DNA from: Calothrix brevissima NIES-22
GTDB taxonomy: Bacteria > Cyanobacteriota > Cyanobacteriia > Cyanobacteriales > Nostocaceae
Direction: 5' to 3'
Length of the DNA: 64,000 nucleotides
Assembly (NCBI RefSeq): GCF_002367995.1
Contig: NZ_AP018207.1
Span: 6,460,646 to 6,524,645 of the forward strand
The translations under genes were made by a program, and so were the position numbers. This document shows, one piece after another, positions 1-9,662 of this stretch (position 1 is the stretch's first letter; each line of letters starts with the position of its first letter). The notes below the pieces were generated by a model that saw only the letters and a program-made list of their open reading frames with translations, searched no databases and was not told the origin of the DNA.

Positions 1-1318
1 GTAAACTCAAGACTATTTCACGGATGCGTTGCGCACCCACTTTCATAGAGTTAATAACTTTTGGTAAATCATCATAAATGTAATCTAAATCTATATCTTC
101 AGTCAGGTCTAATATTTCTGGATCTGTGTAACCATAGCGTTTTTGATAAATCTCTACTAATGTCAGTAAATCAGTTGTATAGTTACTAATATGTGAAAGA
201 TTGCCATAAATAAAATTTACTGGATTATTAACCTCGTGGGCAACACCTGCTACCAATTGACCAAGTGCAGACATTTTTTCAGCTTGTATCAGTTGCGATT
301 GCATCTCCTTTAATGAGTCTAAAGCTTGACTAAGTTCTTGAGTTCTTTCATCTACCCGAGTTTCTAAATTTTGGCGGGCTAATTCTAATTCATGGGTATA
401 TTGTGATAAGCGTTGGATCAGACTATTGAGTGATGTAGCTAATACTCCCACTTCATCTCCTGTCATCACAGGAGCTAATCTATTAAACTTTAATTCTTCA
501 GTTGTGCGCCTTGCTACATCCGTCACAGCCAAAATTGGCTCTGTGAGAATACGGGTGGTGTAGCTAGCAACAACAGCAGCCAGCATCACTGATAATAAGA
601 TACTGGACACAACAATTCTAAAGCGAATTTTTTCAGCATTAATTAATGCTGCATTTGCTATCTTTTCGTCTTCATAAGAGGCAGAAATTACATGATTTAG
701 TTGATCGTCGATAACATCATATTTTAGCGCTAATTGACTGCTAGAAAATTTTACCCAAACTTCCTGTCTAATTTCGATTTGTTCATTGCTTAAATTCAAA
801 TTTACAGGATTTTTATTAATTAATTCTTCTACTTGAGAGATATATTTTTTAATTACACTTGAGTAAGTTTTCAGGAAAAATGGTATACCCTCAGTGTTTA
901 GCTGTTGTTGATAATTTTTGCTGGTTATATGTAAATTTAGTTCAGACCATAGCCTTTTAAGTTCTGCTGAATCTTGAAAGAAATCAGCATATTGTTGATG
1001 TAATAATTCCTGCTTGTGAGTGAGCAAGGGAATAATTTGTAATTGACTAGTTCTTGTTTGTAATAAAGCAATTTGTAACCGATGCAGTAGATTTATTTCG
1101 TAGTAAGCATCATCTCGTTGCTGCTGGGCAAATTTTTGGTAGTAATCTCCAATGACTATACCGCCAACTATACCCACAACAGCAATACTGAGGCTAATTA
1201 CATATCCATAACGAATTTTTTGTCCAATATTTAAGTTATAAATTTTCTTCCCCAAAAAACTTACCCTTGGCTGTAAAAAAGTTTTTTTTAAGTTATGAGG
1301 AATTCGTTTAACCTGCAT
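1..1318 (-). CDS. Membrane sensor histidine kinase, C-terminus missing (partial)
   Basis: This is the N-terminal part of a two-component sensor kinase read from an ATG at 1316-1318 on the minus strand; it runs off the left window edge. Order of parts: a short basic cytoplasmic tail, a first membrane segment near residues 40-60, a long helical extracytoplasmic sensor region, a second membrane segment (RIVVSSILLSVMLAAVVAS), a HAMP-like linker, a coiled coil, and a HisKA dimerisation domain with the H-box AGVAHEVNNPVNF, whose His is the phosphorylation site. The ATP-binding domain lies outside the window. The H-box style (HEVNNP) is common in large cyanobacterial kinases. The ligand is unknown. 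No partner response regulator is adjacent within the window. Confidence 0.85.
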   Translation of the reverse strand, partial: MQVKRIPHNLKKTFLQPRVSFLGKKIYNLNIGQKIRYGYVISLSIAVVGIVGGIVIGDYYQKFAQQQRDDAYYEINLLHRLQIALLQTRTSQLQIIPLLTHKQELLHQQYADFFQDSAELKRLWSELNLHITSKNYQQQLNTEGIPFFLKTYSSVIKKYISQVEELINKNPVNLNLSNEQIEIRQEVWVKFSSSQLALKYDVIDDQLNHVISASYEDEKIANAALINAEKIRFRIVVSSILLSVMLAAVVASYTTRILTEPILAVTDVARRTTEELKFNRLAPVMTGDEVGVLATSLNSLIQRLSQYTHELELARQNLETRVDERTQELSQALDSLKEMQSQLIQAEKMSALGQLVAGVAHEVNNPVNFIYGNLSHISNYTTDLLTLVEIYQKRYGYTDPEILDLTEDIDLDYIYDDLPKVINSMKVGAQRIREIVLSL

Positions 1319-1551
1319 ATATTTAAATTTTTATATAATAATTTAATTTTAGATGGTAAAAATTCTAAATATAGAATTTATATCGAACCTTTAAAATATC
1401 AGTGGCAAATAGTCAAAAACTTCAGATTATCTTCCTTTGCAGCAAGCTAGACGGAAGTTATATATCAGCCTATTCAGTTCTTACACCCACTATCTCCTCT
1501 AAATATTACAGCTTTCAGGCTAAGTATTGTATGTATTAATAATTTTGTATT

Positions 1552-1656
1552 TACAGCATATTACCAGTTGCTGAGGTACAGATTATCGTTGATTGTAGGG
1601 GCACTGGCACTGCCATGCCCCGAAGCGCGTACCTCATTTACTTGAAATATGCTGTA
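1552..1656. mobile_element. MITE-like foldback element with TA ends
   Basis: About 105 bases bounded by perfect 11-base inverted repeats (TACAGCATATT at 1552-1562 and AATATGCTGTA at 1646-1656). Just inside, GAGGTAC and GTACCTC also pair. A central hairpin is formed by GGGGCA and TGCCCC. Ends beginning and finishing in TA are what TA-targeting IS630/Tc1-type transposition would leave. It has no coding capacity. Confidence 0.6.
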
Positions 1657-1833
1657 TAAGTAATAACCTCAATTAAGGTTGGTGGTTGTTTGACTTAATT
1701 AATAGAAATATTACGGAGGAAAAATGAGAAAAAAATGAGGATGGCTAAATATTTAATTGAATCTTTGTTAATAAATGAAGATATCGGTGAACCCACCCCT
1801 ACGAACAACTGACATCTGACACGGGAAGCGCAA

Positions 1834-1859
1834 TAAAAAAAGCATCCTGTGTGGATGCT
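1834..1859 (-). terminator. Rho-independent terminator of chlB
   Basis: On the minus strand AGCATCC (1859-1853) pairs with GGATGCT (1847-1841) around a five-base loop, followed directly by a run of six T (1840-1835). It sits about 30 bases past the chlB stop codon, so it most likely ends the chlB transcript. Confidence 0.85.
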
Positions 1860-1886
1860 CTAATTTTTTGACAATTAAGTGTTAGC

Positions 1887-3413
1887 CTAAGCGCCAACAG
1901 CTTCTTTAGCTGCGTAAAGTACTTCAGAGTTGATGTCTTTAATACCGCGATCGCGTGCAAATTTTTCGGTGTTGCGTTTGACTTTACCGCGCACAAACCC
2001 AGGAATTTTGTTTAACTCTGCTAAACCATCTTTTGTCCAATTTAAGTCAGATTCGGCGGAAATTCCTTTGGTAATCACTTCTTTGGTGTCATGTCCCCCA
2101 AAGATTTCTAAGAGATGATCTTCCATTCCTAAAGTAAAGGAATTGTAGATTAAATCTGTGACTTGATTGGTACCCTCATAACCCAAGAATGGTTTGTAAC
2201 CAATGGGGAAGTTTTGCACGTGGATGGGTGCAGCTATGACACCGCAGGGAATATTCAAACGCTTACCAACGTGGCGTTCCATTTGCGTACCGAAGATTGC
2301 TGAGGGTTCCACACGCGCGATCGCATCTCCAATTGCACCATGATCGTCGGTGATTAATACTTCGTCGCAATATTCGCTGACTTGTTCGCGGAACCAGTCT
2401 GCATCATATTTGCAGTAAGTTCCCGCCCAAACTACGTGAATCCCCATCTCCCGCGATAAAATCTTTGTCATAGCGGCTGCATGGGTGTTATCGCCAAAGA
2501 CGACGGCTTTTTTCCCAGTCAAGTTTTGGCAGTCAATGGAACGGGAAAACCATGCAGCCTGGGATACATACAAAGTTTGCTCGTTGATGAAATCTTCGTA
2601 ATTTACATCAGCACCTTGAGCGTTAATTACCTGCTGAATTTTACGGATACAACGGGCAGTTTCTACCACACCCATCGGCGTAATATCTACGTAGGGAGTG
2701 CCAAATTGTTCTTCGAGAAAACGCGCTGTTGTTAAACCCAGTTCGCGGTAAGGTACTAGGTTAAACCAAGCTTGAGGCATTTTCTTTAATTCGTTGACAG
2801 AAGCGCCTTCAGGAATCACGGTGTTTACCTCAATTCCTAAATCAGCCATCAGTCTTTTCAATTCGGTGCAGTCATGCTGGTTGTGGAAACCCAGGGTAGA
2901 AATCCCGATAATGTTAACTGAGGGTTTAGCAGTTTTACCTTCTGGGAGTTCGCCTTTTTTCCGGGCTTTTTCAATGTAGAATTGGACAATTTGTTGCAAA
3001 GTGCGATCGGCGGCTTGCAGTTCGTTGTAGCGGTAGTGGTTAACATCCGCTAGCATGACATCGCCTTTAGTTTCTATTTGTGCCCGTTCGACAAAGTTGT
3101 GCAAATCTTCTTGCAAAATACTTGAGGTGCAGGTAGGAGTTAACACAATTAAATCTGGATGTTCCTCTGCATCTTTGCGGGTAATATTTTCTACTACCTT
3201 CTCCTGAGAACCGCGTGCCAAAACGTTGCGATCTACTACACTGGCTGTTACCGGAGTAAAGTTTCGTTCCCGCGATAGCATGGAGCGCATGACGTTAAAA
3301 TAGTCATCGCCTAGCGGGGCGTGCATAATGGCATGGACATTCTTAAAAGAACTAGCGACTCGTAGCGTACCAATGTGCGCTGGCCCTGCATACATCCAGT
3401 AAGCCAATTTCAT
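1887..3413 (-). CDS. chlB: Light-independent protochlorophyllide reductase subunit B
   Basis: ChlB pairs with ChlN to form the catalytic NB component of dark-operative protochlorophyllide oxidoreductase, which takes electrons from ChlL and reduces ring D of protochlorophyllide in chlorophyll synthesis without light. The 508-residue length and the N-terminus [20 protein letters not shown] are those of the cyanobacterial and chloroplast family. The nitrogenase-like fold is recognisable from the [13 protein letters not shown] segment, which carries a conserved Cys. The start is supported by an AGGGAG ribosome-binding site 9-14 bases upstream. chlL and chlN are not in this window, so the gene is transcribed alone, ending at the terminator just downstream. 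Confidence 0.97.
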   Translation of the reverse strand: MKLAYWMYAGPAHIGTLRVASSFKNVHAIMHAPLGDDYFNVMRSMLSRERNFTPVTASVVDRNVLARGSQEKVVENITRKDAEEHPDLIVLTPTCTSSILQEDLHNFVERAQIETKGDVMLADVNHYRYNELQAADRTLQQIVQFYIEKARKKGELPEGKTAKPSVNIIGISTLGFHNQHDCTELKRLMADLGIEVNTVIPEGASVNELKKMPQAWFNLVPYRELGLTTARFLEEQFGTPYVDITPMGVVETARCIRKIQQVINAQGADVNYEDFINEQTLYVSQAAWFSRSIDCQNLTGKKAVVFGDNTHAAAMTKILSREMGIHVVWAGTYCKYDADWFREQVSEYCDEVLITDDHGAIGDAIARVEPSAIFGTQMERHVGKRLNIPCGVIAAPIHVQNFPIGYKPFLGYEGTNQVTDLIYNSFTLGMEDHLLEIFGGHDTKEVITKGISAESDLNWTKDGLAELNKIPGFVRGKVKRNTEKFARDRGIKDINSEVLYAAKEAVGA

Positions 3414-3810
3414 CAGTTTTTCTCCCTTTTAAACTGAAACAATACGCAGTCCGTTAATAGATGGACTTTATGATTGCGGAATCTCTCATCGTTGTTTGAT
3501 TCTCTCAAAACTTGTAGCCTGAATAAAATGGGGTAATTATTAAGTTTCAATTCATGCGATCGCCCAAACCCTGTTACCATCTGCAATCTAGAGCTTAATT
3601 TAAACAACATTGTTGTTGTTTAAGTGACATAAATCTTTATTTTCTGCAAACTTTCATTAAACATTAATTGTTGACTGATGACTGTTAACTGTTAACTGTC
3701 AACTGTGAACAACAAAAATGCAATATTTGTTTACTTGAAAGTCCCTTTACTGAATTACCAAATATCTAAAGTTTATAATTAAAAAACTCAACGCCCGTGA
3801 GATAACGACT
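3414..3810. other. Intergenic region between divergent chlB and Uma2 gene
   Basis: AT-rich divergent spacer expected to hold the promoters of chlB and of the Uma2-type gene. The only visible structure is a HIP1-like gcgatcgc at about 3557 and a degenerate gttaactg/gtcaactg tract at about 3668-3708. No confident promoter was picked. Confidence 0.5.
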
Positions 3811-4515
3811 ATGCTGTCCAACAATCTCAAAAATGCGTTACCAAGCACAGATGAATTGCCTTGTAGTGACGATACGCCCGTGGATAACGAAGAGCAAAAT
3901 TTGTTGCCGAATATTCTCTTGTTCTTACTCAACTCAATTTGGGCTACAAGGATGGATTGGTACTTTGGGGTAGATATGGGGGTTTATCATACGACAGGTA
4001 TCAATCCCAGAGTACCAGTAGTGCCAGATGCGTTTTTGAGTGTGGGAGTAGAACGGAAAAAAGGCGGTAAATCACGCAAAAGTTACGCAGTTTGGGAAGA
4101 AAACGATGTAGTTCCTATCCTCACCTTAGAAATGGTATCCCAGACGCCAGGGGGTGAATATGACGAAAAGATGGAGATATACACCAAACTGGGCGTATTG
4201 TACTATGTGATTTACAATCCAGAATTTTGGCGACGCGACCAACATCAACCCTTTGAATTGTACAAGTTGGTAGATGGTGAGTATCAATTGCAGATAGGTG
4301 AACCCTACTGGATGAGCGAAATAGGCTTAGGAATTGGTAGATATCAGGGTATGGTTGCTGGTATTGGGCAAGAGATATTGTCATGGTATGACGAAAAGAG
4401 CGATCGCTATTTGACCCCAGAAGAACAAATACAGCAAGAACGACAACGTGCTGAACAGTTGGCGAAGTACTTGCGATCAATCGGTGTCGATCCTGATAAT
4501 CTACCTAATAAGTAA
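3811..4515 (+). CDS. Uma2 family (DUF820) putative endonuclease
   Basis: This belongs to the Uma2/DUF820 family, small PD-(D/E)XK-fold proteins hugely expanded in cyanobacteria; the nuclease activity is inferred from fold rather than shown for most members. The nuclease core is visible as VVPDAFLSVG (active-site Asp) around residue 70 and ILTLEMVSQTPGGEYDEKMEIY around residues 107-127 (Glu of the core, then the conserved K-x-x-x-Y helix). The C-terminus is a charged helix (PEEQIQQERQRAEQLAKYLRSIGVDPDNLP), common in this family. It lies alone between chlB and the amine oxidase. Its stop at 4513-4515 nearly meets the convergent oxidase gene. Confidence 0.85.
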   Translation: MLSNNLKNALPSTDELPCSDDTPVDNEEQNLLPNILLFLLNSIWATRMDWYFGVDMGVYHTTGINPRVPVVPDAFLSVGVERKKGGKSRKSYAVWEENDVVPILTLEMVSQTPGGEYDEKMEIYTKLGVLYYVIYNPEFWRRDQHQPFELYKLVDGEYQLQIGEPYWMSEIGLGIGRYQGMVAGIGQEILSWYDEKSDRYLTPEEQIQQERQRAEQLAKYLRSIGVDPDNLPNK

Positions 4516-4525
4516 TGGTAACTAA

Positions 4526-6505
4526 TTACTCAGGTAAATTAATTGCTGGATTGCGGCTAAAGAATCCTCTAGGAGCAAGTTTAAAACTAACTCGGTGTGT
4601 TGGCATCACAGGCCAATCTTCCGGACGGGGAATATGGGTAACGCCCATTGTGTACCAAAGTACGATATCTTCACTCTTTAAAGATTCATCATTGGCAATA
4701 TATTTAGGTAAACCTTGTCCTGATTGAGTTTGGTTTGGATAATCGCCGCCGGCATAAAGTTCATCTGGGTGATATTTTGTTACCCAGACATGATGTGTTG
4801 CAAAGCCAGCTTTTTCGCGAATTTTTGCACCTTCTACGGGGAAAAATACTGTATTACCTCCTGGCATCAGCATATATGCTGGGGGAGTTCCTATAGTATT
4901 TTGACGATTAGGGTTAACAATCATCCATTCCCGGCTGTGTTTCATATCTAAATCGCGCACAGCAGCTTTTTCTGTGTTTAAGGGTGTATCTGTAACTGCG
5001 ATCGCATTTCCCAGAGAATTTTTATTATCTAAAGGTAAGGCTTCCACATTCATTTCCATGACAGAATTAGCCTCGCCATCTACATCCATATCTAGGCGGT
5101 AGTTAAAGAAGTGTTGATGATTTACGCCAAAGATATTTTTTGCTAATAGTCTGCCATAGGAATTATCTGGAGATTGTGTTTCCGCATTTGTACCCTGTGC
5201 TAACACAATTCCTGTTAAGTCGTTTTGAACTTCTAAACTACCATCTTCATGAAAAATCCAATTTAAACTGTAATCATAATTATCAACTGCACCCGTCATC
5301 GTCATCACTAATTCTCGATTAGGACGAACATAATTTTTTCGGGTATTGTATTCGTAATGCTTCCACAATAGCCCGTTATCTCGCTCGTAAATACCAATTA
5401 CCTTGGGCATTTCATAAGGTTCCCCCTGTTCGTTAGCCATCACCGCATTTAATAACAAGCCATTCTCCGGAATATCTTTACCTAACTCCATTGAAGTGGC
5501 GAGGGAACCAAAATTATATTCGCCCACATCAAAGGCATTTCTAAACGCCCAGGTAAAGTCAGGATAACCATAAGGTACTACCATTTCTGATAGGCTAGCG
5601 CGGTATAAAACTGGGCGAATTTTTTCCCCATCGTCATAAGTGACTTGATAAAGAATTAACCCACTCCGGGGATGCATTAAATAGCGAAAATTCCAACCTT
5701 GCCAGCTAATTGTATTACCTTTTACTTGGAAACTAGTGCCTTGGGGTTGCAGAGTTTTTAATAATTTCGGGGGTGAGAGTAATTTACCCAAAGATTGCGG
5801 ATCGTAATTCCAATTTTGTTTGGAGAAATTTACGCTGCCATTGTCTACAAAACTGTCTATTTTACCTGTATTTAAATCTACTGTAGCCAATACACCTTCA
5901 ATCGGACTGCCGAAGTAGTTCCAATTATTACCTTTGTAGTAAGATAATGCTCGACAAAGACGCTTACCTGTAGCCGTTTCTTTTTCTGTTAAAATACCTG
6001 GTGCCCAGCAATTAATTTTAACTTGAGCAAAATCTTTAATTCCCCGTTTTCGCATAGCTGCTTGCCATTGGGGATCGGATTGGACAATCTGTCGCGCTAG
6101 ATCGTATTCGGGATTAATTATTGCTGGTTGAACCTTCGGTATTTGCTTCCAAGAACTGAGGGTTTGAGTTTTCAAGTCAACTACAGCTTGGTATGTTTGA
6201 TTTTGCGATCGCTCATACACTACTAAGAAAGCTTGGCGTTGAAAAGATTTACCCGGTGTAAAATTTAGAACTTCTTTTTTATCTGGTTCTTGCAGATTGA
6301 TCAATGGGAAAACCACATTTTCAGTGAGATTCTTTTCTTTTTTTACCACTGCAACTGCTGTCTTAATTTCTCCTGCTGTTAACGCTGTCAGTGGATGGGA
6401 AATAGAATTTTCTTGTTTAGATAAAATTCCCATTAACCCGGAATGGCTATAAATGACAATAATTAAGACAACAATTAAACCAAGAAAATATAGTCTCTTA
6501 ATCAT
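4526..6505 (-). CDS. Copper-containing primary amine oxidase, membrane-anchored or secreted
   Basis: Copper amine oxidases turn primary amines into aldehydes with release of ammonia and hydrogen peroxide. The cofactor motif NYDY lies at residues 409-412, so Tyr410 would become topaquinone. The catalytic-base Asp lies in NAFDVGEYNFG (about residue 326). Copper ligands are His463 and His465 (NHQHFF), with the third in the THHVWVTKYHP stretch. The first 25 residues form a hydrophobic signal/anchor, so the enzyme acts outside the cytoplasm. The length of 659 fits the family. The neighbours give no pathway; a role in scavenging nitrogen from amines is a guess. Confidence 0.92.
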   Translation of the reverse strand: MIKRLYFLGLIVVLIIVIYSHSGLMGILSKQENSISHPLTALTAGEIKTAVAVVKKEKNLTENVVFPLINLQEPDKKEVLNFTPGKSFQRQAFLVVYERSQNQTYQAVVDLKTQTLSSWKQIPKVQPAIINPEYDLARQIVQSDPQWQAAMRKRGIKDFAQVKINCWAPGILTEKETATGKRLCRALSYYKGNNWNYFGSPIEGVLATVDLNTGKIDSFVDNGSVNFSKQNWNYDPQSLGKLLSPPKLLKTLQPQGTSFQVKGNTISWQGWNFRYLMHPRSGLILYQVTYDDGEKIRPVLYRASLSEMVVPYGYPDFTWAFRNAFDVGEYNFGSLATSMELGKDIPENGLLLNAVMANEQGEPYEMPKVIGIYERDNGLLWKHYEYNTRKNYVRPNRELVMTMTGAVDNYDYSLNWIFHEDGSLEVQNDLTGIVLAQGTNAETQSPDNSYGRLLAKNIFGVNHQHFFNYRLDMDVDGEANSVMEMNVEALPLDNKNSLGNAIAVTDTPLNTEKAAVRDLDMKHSREWMIVNPNRQNTIGTPPAYMLMPGGNTVFFPVEGAKIREKAGFATHHVWVTKYHPDELYAGGDYPNQTQSGQGLPKYIANDESLKSEDIVLWYTMGVTHIPRPEDWPVMPTHRVSFKLAPRGFFSRNPAINLPE

Positions 6506-7091
6506 CCGTTAAATATTGGCAGTAATATTATAGTTATTTATTTCTTAGCTTATACTAGAAAACCGCATGAATTTATGAATTTTTTGTATTTTTTATTAGT
6601 AGTACTTATCTGACACCTTTTCCGCAATCATTAAGTATTTTAATCCTTAGAGACTATTGAGAAAGTAAATCATCCAGCACAAGTATAGGGTAAGATTATA
6701 TACAAAGATATGGTATAAATATTTACTATATTCAACAATAAAGATAAGTTTTTGAGCCTGATAAATAAATCTAGAATCAATCAGATTACATTAAAGTTTT
6801 TGCATAAATATCTTTTTGTTTCCTGCCAAGAAGAATAAATTTTGCGAGAAATCTATTATGTAATTTAGAATTAATTGTATAGCTTTAAAAAAGCTTATAT
6901 TCAATTTTATAGTGAGGATTTATTCCTATTTTTCAGGACTAAAAACCTCACTACAAAGCTGATATAGCCATCATGTTTCAGTTGTGAAAAATATCATTTT
7001 TGGCTGTTGAATATTGACTTTCAACAGTTAATAGTCAACATTCAACAACCTTTTTTGTCAGATTTCAGCAATGATCAATGAATTGCTCTCA
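6506..7091. other. AT-rich intergenic region without recognised gene
   Basis: About 590 bases, very AT-rich. Near 7005-7050 there are inverted copies of a gttgaatattgac / gtcaacattcaac type sequence that could fold. No ORF, RNA gene or convincing promoter was recognised. Confidence 0.5.
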
Positions 7092-7616
7092 TTAAGCAGA
7101 AACTAAACGCCGCAAAGATTCAGCACGACGTTTAGCAGTAGAGTTATTAGGCGCAAATTTCAAGGCTTCTTCGTAAGTTTGTAGCGCCTGCGCGTTTAAT
7201 TTTTTCCGCTCATAAGCATGAGCAAGATTATTCAGCGCTGTTACGTAGTCAGGTTTATTTTTCAGAGCTTCTTTGTACTGACGAATTGCTAAATCATATT
7301 GCTCTTGAGCAAAGTAAACGTAACCTAGTCCATTGTAGATCGGAGCAATATTTTCTTCCCCTTCTTCTTCCGCCGTTTTCAGAGCTTTTTGAAACAGCGT
7401 AATTGCTTGGGAATAGATTTTCTTTTGCGAATAAATACTGCCTAACTCGTAATATTCTTGAGTTGTACCCTTATCTTTAGTCAGCTTGTTTTTTAAGCGG
7501 GACAACGAACTTTCAATCCGACGAGTTTTGAAAATTTGGCGAAAAATAGCCACAACTGCAAAGGTGAGTATACCTACGAAAATCGAGAGATAAACAACCG
7601 CTAGACTGTTATCCAT
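7092..7616 (-). CDS. ycf37: TPR membrane protein, Ycf37-like photosystem I assembly factor
   Basis: The protein has one N-terminal membrane segment (residues about 7-27) and then at least three tetratricopeptide repeats (about 53-167: EYYELGSIYSQKKIYSQAI, PIYNGLGYVYFAQEQYDLAI, VTALNNLAHAYERKKLNAQAL). Length (174) and layout match Ycf37, a thylakoid protein implicated in photosystem I assembly or stability in Synechocystis. The assignment rests on recall of the sequence style, especially the basic linker KLTKDKGTTQEYYELG before the first repeat, and not on an alignment. A generic TPR protein is the alternative. Confidence 0.7.
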   Translation of the reverse strand: MDNSLAVVYLSIFVGILTFAVVAIFRQIFKTRRIESSLSRLKNKLTKDKGTTQEYYELGSIYSQKKIYSQAITLFQKALKTAEEEGEENIAPIYNGLGYVYFAQEQYDLAIRQYKEALKNKPDYVTALNNLAHAYERKKLNAQALQTYEEALKFAPNNSTAKRRAESLRRLVSA

Positions 7617-7669
7617 TGTCTTGAAAGAGAAAATTATAAAGAGTCTTCTTATTTATTATCAGCTGCAAG

Positions 7670-7783
7670 GGGGACGGGGGAGTAGGGCAGGGGGCAGGGG
7701 GCAGGGGGCAGGGAGCAGGGGGACAAAGAGGACAAGGGGGATAAGATATACAAATGACAAATGACAAATGACAAATGACTAAA
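7670..7783. repeat. Low-complexity G-rich tract and CAAATGA tandem repeat
   Basis: A G-rich array of cagggggcag units (about 7670-7735) is followed by gacaagggggat and then four tandem copies of the heptamer caaatga (about 7750-7780). It separates the TPR gene from the binding-protein gene. The same units recur in many other intergenic spaces of the window. Confidence 0.8.
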
Positions 7784-8656
7784 TTATGGTAACCCCCAGT
7801 ATTGAGCGCGCTGCCTGAGCCAACCTTCGGCGATGTAACGCGCGATCGCTTCATTTACCTGTAATCTTAAATCAGCGTACTGCAAGCCCTTGGGCATGGC
7901 TACAGATAAGGGTGCTGTGGAGAGTTTATCTGGAAGTAGGCGATACTGGGGATATTCTTGTATCCAACCGCTCAAAAGGCTAGCATCAGCAGCAAAGGCT
8001 TGTACTTCCCCAGTTTCCATTTGCGATCGCGCTTCTGCGTAAGAATTCACCCCGACTAACTCTGCATTGGGCACATAGTACCTCACATCAGCAACACTGC
8101 TAGAGTTATTCAGGACGGCGATTTTACGGTTTACTAAATCTTTTGTCTTCTGGATTCCTGTATCTTTGACTACTAAATATGTACCATCAAAGTAGTAAGG
8201 AACACTGAAACTTACTAAGCGAGAGCGTGACTCTGTGGCTGTAACTCTCGCAATAGCAAAGTCAACTTGATGGTTAAAGACTACAGATAAGCGATCGCGA
8301 TTTGCTATCGGTTGTAACTTCACAGCATTTGCTTTCCCTAACAAATCACTGGCTAAACGCTGTGCTAAGTCAATTTCCAAGCCTTGCAAATTCCCGCTAG
8401 CATCTCTAAATCCCAAGGGACGCAAGTTATCTTTAACCGCAATAGTTAAATAGCCTCGCCGCAGAATTTCTGGCATTTCGGCGGCAGATGCAATTGATCC
8501 TGTGGCTAAAAAGCAACAGCTAACAATTAATAATAAGGATAAGGAGTAAAGGATAAAGGATGAAAACCAAAATTGCTGTAAAACACCTATTTTCTGGATT
8601 AAGGTGTCTTTTTTCCAGCCCCCAGATTGATTTTTGGGGTATACTTCAGCCTTCAT
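7784..8656 (-). CDS. Extracellular solute-binding protein, family 3 (amino-acid type)
   Basis: This is a periplasmic binding protein of the family-3 (amino-acid ABC transporter) fold. After a cytoplasmic leader of about 30 residues comes a hydrophobic segment (residues about 33-58) ending near SIASAAE, probably a signal peptide or anchor. The mature part opens with the typical EILRRGYLTIAVKDNLRPLGF and carries GLEIDLAQRLA and DFAIARVTATESRSRLVSFS, the family-3 signature region. No permease or ATPase gene is adjacent, so its partners must be elsewhere or it may act as a free-standing sensor-like protein. The C-terminal end overlaps no neighbour. Confidence 0.85.
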   Translation of the reverse strand: MKAEVYPKNQSGGWKKDTLIQKIGVLQQFWFSSFILYSLSLLLIVSCCFLATGSIASAAEMPEILRRGYLTIAVKDNLRPLGFRDASGNLQGLEIDLAQRLASDLLGKANAVKLQPIANRDRLSVVFNHQVDFAIARVTATESRSRLVSFSVPYYFDGTYLVVKDTGIQKTKDLVNRKIAVLNNSSSVADVRYYVPNAELVGVNSYAEARSQMETGEVQAFAADASLLSGWIQEYPQYRLLPDKLSTAPLSVAMPKGLQYADLRLQVNEAIARYIAEGWLRQRAQYWGLP

Positions 8657-8680
8657 ACTTCATGCTTCATCCTTAATCCT

Positions 8681-9037
8681 TTATCCCTTAGCTTGAATGG
8701 CTAATGCAGCTACTTTGCCAAAGCTGGCTGGATCGACAACTGCCATTTGTGCCAACATTTTACGATTGAGTTGGACATTAGCTTTTTTGAGATTACCGAT
8801 TAGCTGGCTGTAGCTTAAACCATGTTCTCTGGCAGCAGCATTAATCCGAGCGATCCAGAGGCTACGGAAATCGCGCTTTTTCTTTTTGCGATCGCGGTAG
8901 GAACTCCGCAGCGCTTTCATTACCTGTTGGTTAGCGGTTCTAAACAGAGTTGAGTGGGAACCGCGAAAACCTTTAGCTATTTTGAGAATTTTATTGCGGC
9001 GTTTACGAGCTACATTACCGCGTTTTACCCGTGTCAT
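8681..9037 (-). CDS. rplT: 50S ribosomal protein L20
   Basis: L20 binds 23S rRNA early in assembly of the large subunit. The 118-residue sequence is typical: the basic [19 protein letters not shown] start, the helix-rich [20 protein letters not shown] stretch and the [21 protein letters not shown] block. It lies 32 bases downstream of rpmI, the usual rpmI-rplT pair. infC is not present next to them here. Confidence 0.98.
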   Translation of the reverse strand: MTRVKRGNVARKRRNKILKIAKGFRGSHSTLFRTANQQVMKALRSSYRDRKKKKRDFRSLWIARINAAAREHGLSYSQLIGNLKKANVQLNRKMLAQMAVVDPASFGKVAALAIQAKG

Positions 9038-9069
9038 AACTTATATTTTCCTGAAAATTCCTGAAAAAC

Positions 9070-9267
9070 TTACAAATAGGGGAGCATTAAACGTACATTC
9101 TCTTCATCGCGCTCATGTACAATCGCCATTTTGGAGAAGCTGCGCTTTTTCTTGGTAGTCTTGTGCTCTAAAAGGTGGTTTTTGAAGGCTTTGCGACGGA
9201 CGATTTTACCGGTACCGGTGGCACGGAATCGCTTCGCCGCAGCTTTACGAGTTTTGAGTTTAGGCAT
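9070..9267 (-). CDS. rpmI: 50S ribosomal protein L35
   Basis: L35 is a small basic protein of the large ribosomal subunit. The start is placed at the ATG at 9265-9267, giving [20 protein letters not shown], the universal family N-terminus, and 65 residues; an upstream in-frame ATG would add ten residues with no family support. It is followed by rplT in the same direction with a 32-base spacer, so the two are presumably co-transcribed. Confidence 0.97.
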   Translation of the reverse strand: MPKLKTRKAAAKRFRATGTGKIVRRKAFKNHLLEHKTTKKKRSFSKMAIVHERDEENVRLMLPYL

Positions 9268-9429
9268 GGTTTGGCTTTGATCGACACAATCCATCATTAT
9301 ATACTAAGCGCATCGAATTGCATGAGCCACAATAATATCAAGTGCGATCGCCATCAATATAAATTGATGGCGAATGGCGAATGGTGGGTCTGACCCCTCA
9401 ACAATTGAGATAAACTGTTCTCTCGCTTA

Positions 9430-9572
9430 CCCGACACACCGCCCGCAGGCTATAAGCCTGGGGCTAAATCTACAAAGCCTGCCTCCGCAGGCTAGAGAAA
9501 TAGAGGCTGCGGAGGCAGGCTTTTTTCAATTAGCCGCACCCTTGAGGGTGACGGCGGGATTGCGGGATAGGC
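9430..9572. mobile_element. Foldback repeat element, family A (copy 1)
   Basis: About 143 bases with imperfect terminal inverted repeats (cccga...cgcc and ggcgg...cgggat). Inside, aagcctgcctccgcaggct and its inverse gcggaggcaggctttttt form strong hairpins. The same arrangement, including the phrases agcctggggctaaa and tagccgcaccctt.agggtga, occurs at 18127-18267. No ORF is supported. Confidence 0.7.
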
Positions 9573-9662
9573 GAGGGGTCAGACCCCTAATTTGCCAGTA
9601 ATATCCTACGAGTTACGAACTTGGTAAGTTAACAATCGCGATGTTTTTTTATTTGCAAGTCC

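Noticed and set aside
3413-3610. Open frame of 65 residues directly before chlB on the same strand
   Set aside because: It crosses the chlB leader and its ribosome-binding site, has no family resemblance and looks like a chance open frame.
7609-7854. Open frame of 81 residues on the minus strand
   Set aside because: It consists mostly of translated G-rich and caaatga repeats (Pro/Cys-rich nonsense) and overlaps the real binding-protein gene.
9374-9601. Open frame of 75 residues on the plus strand
   Set aside because: It lies wholly in foldback element A and is not kept in the second copy at 18127.
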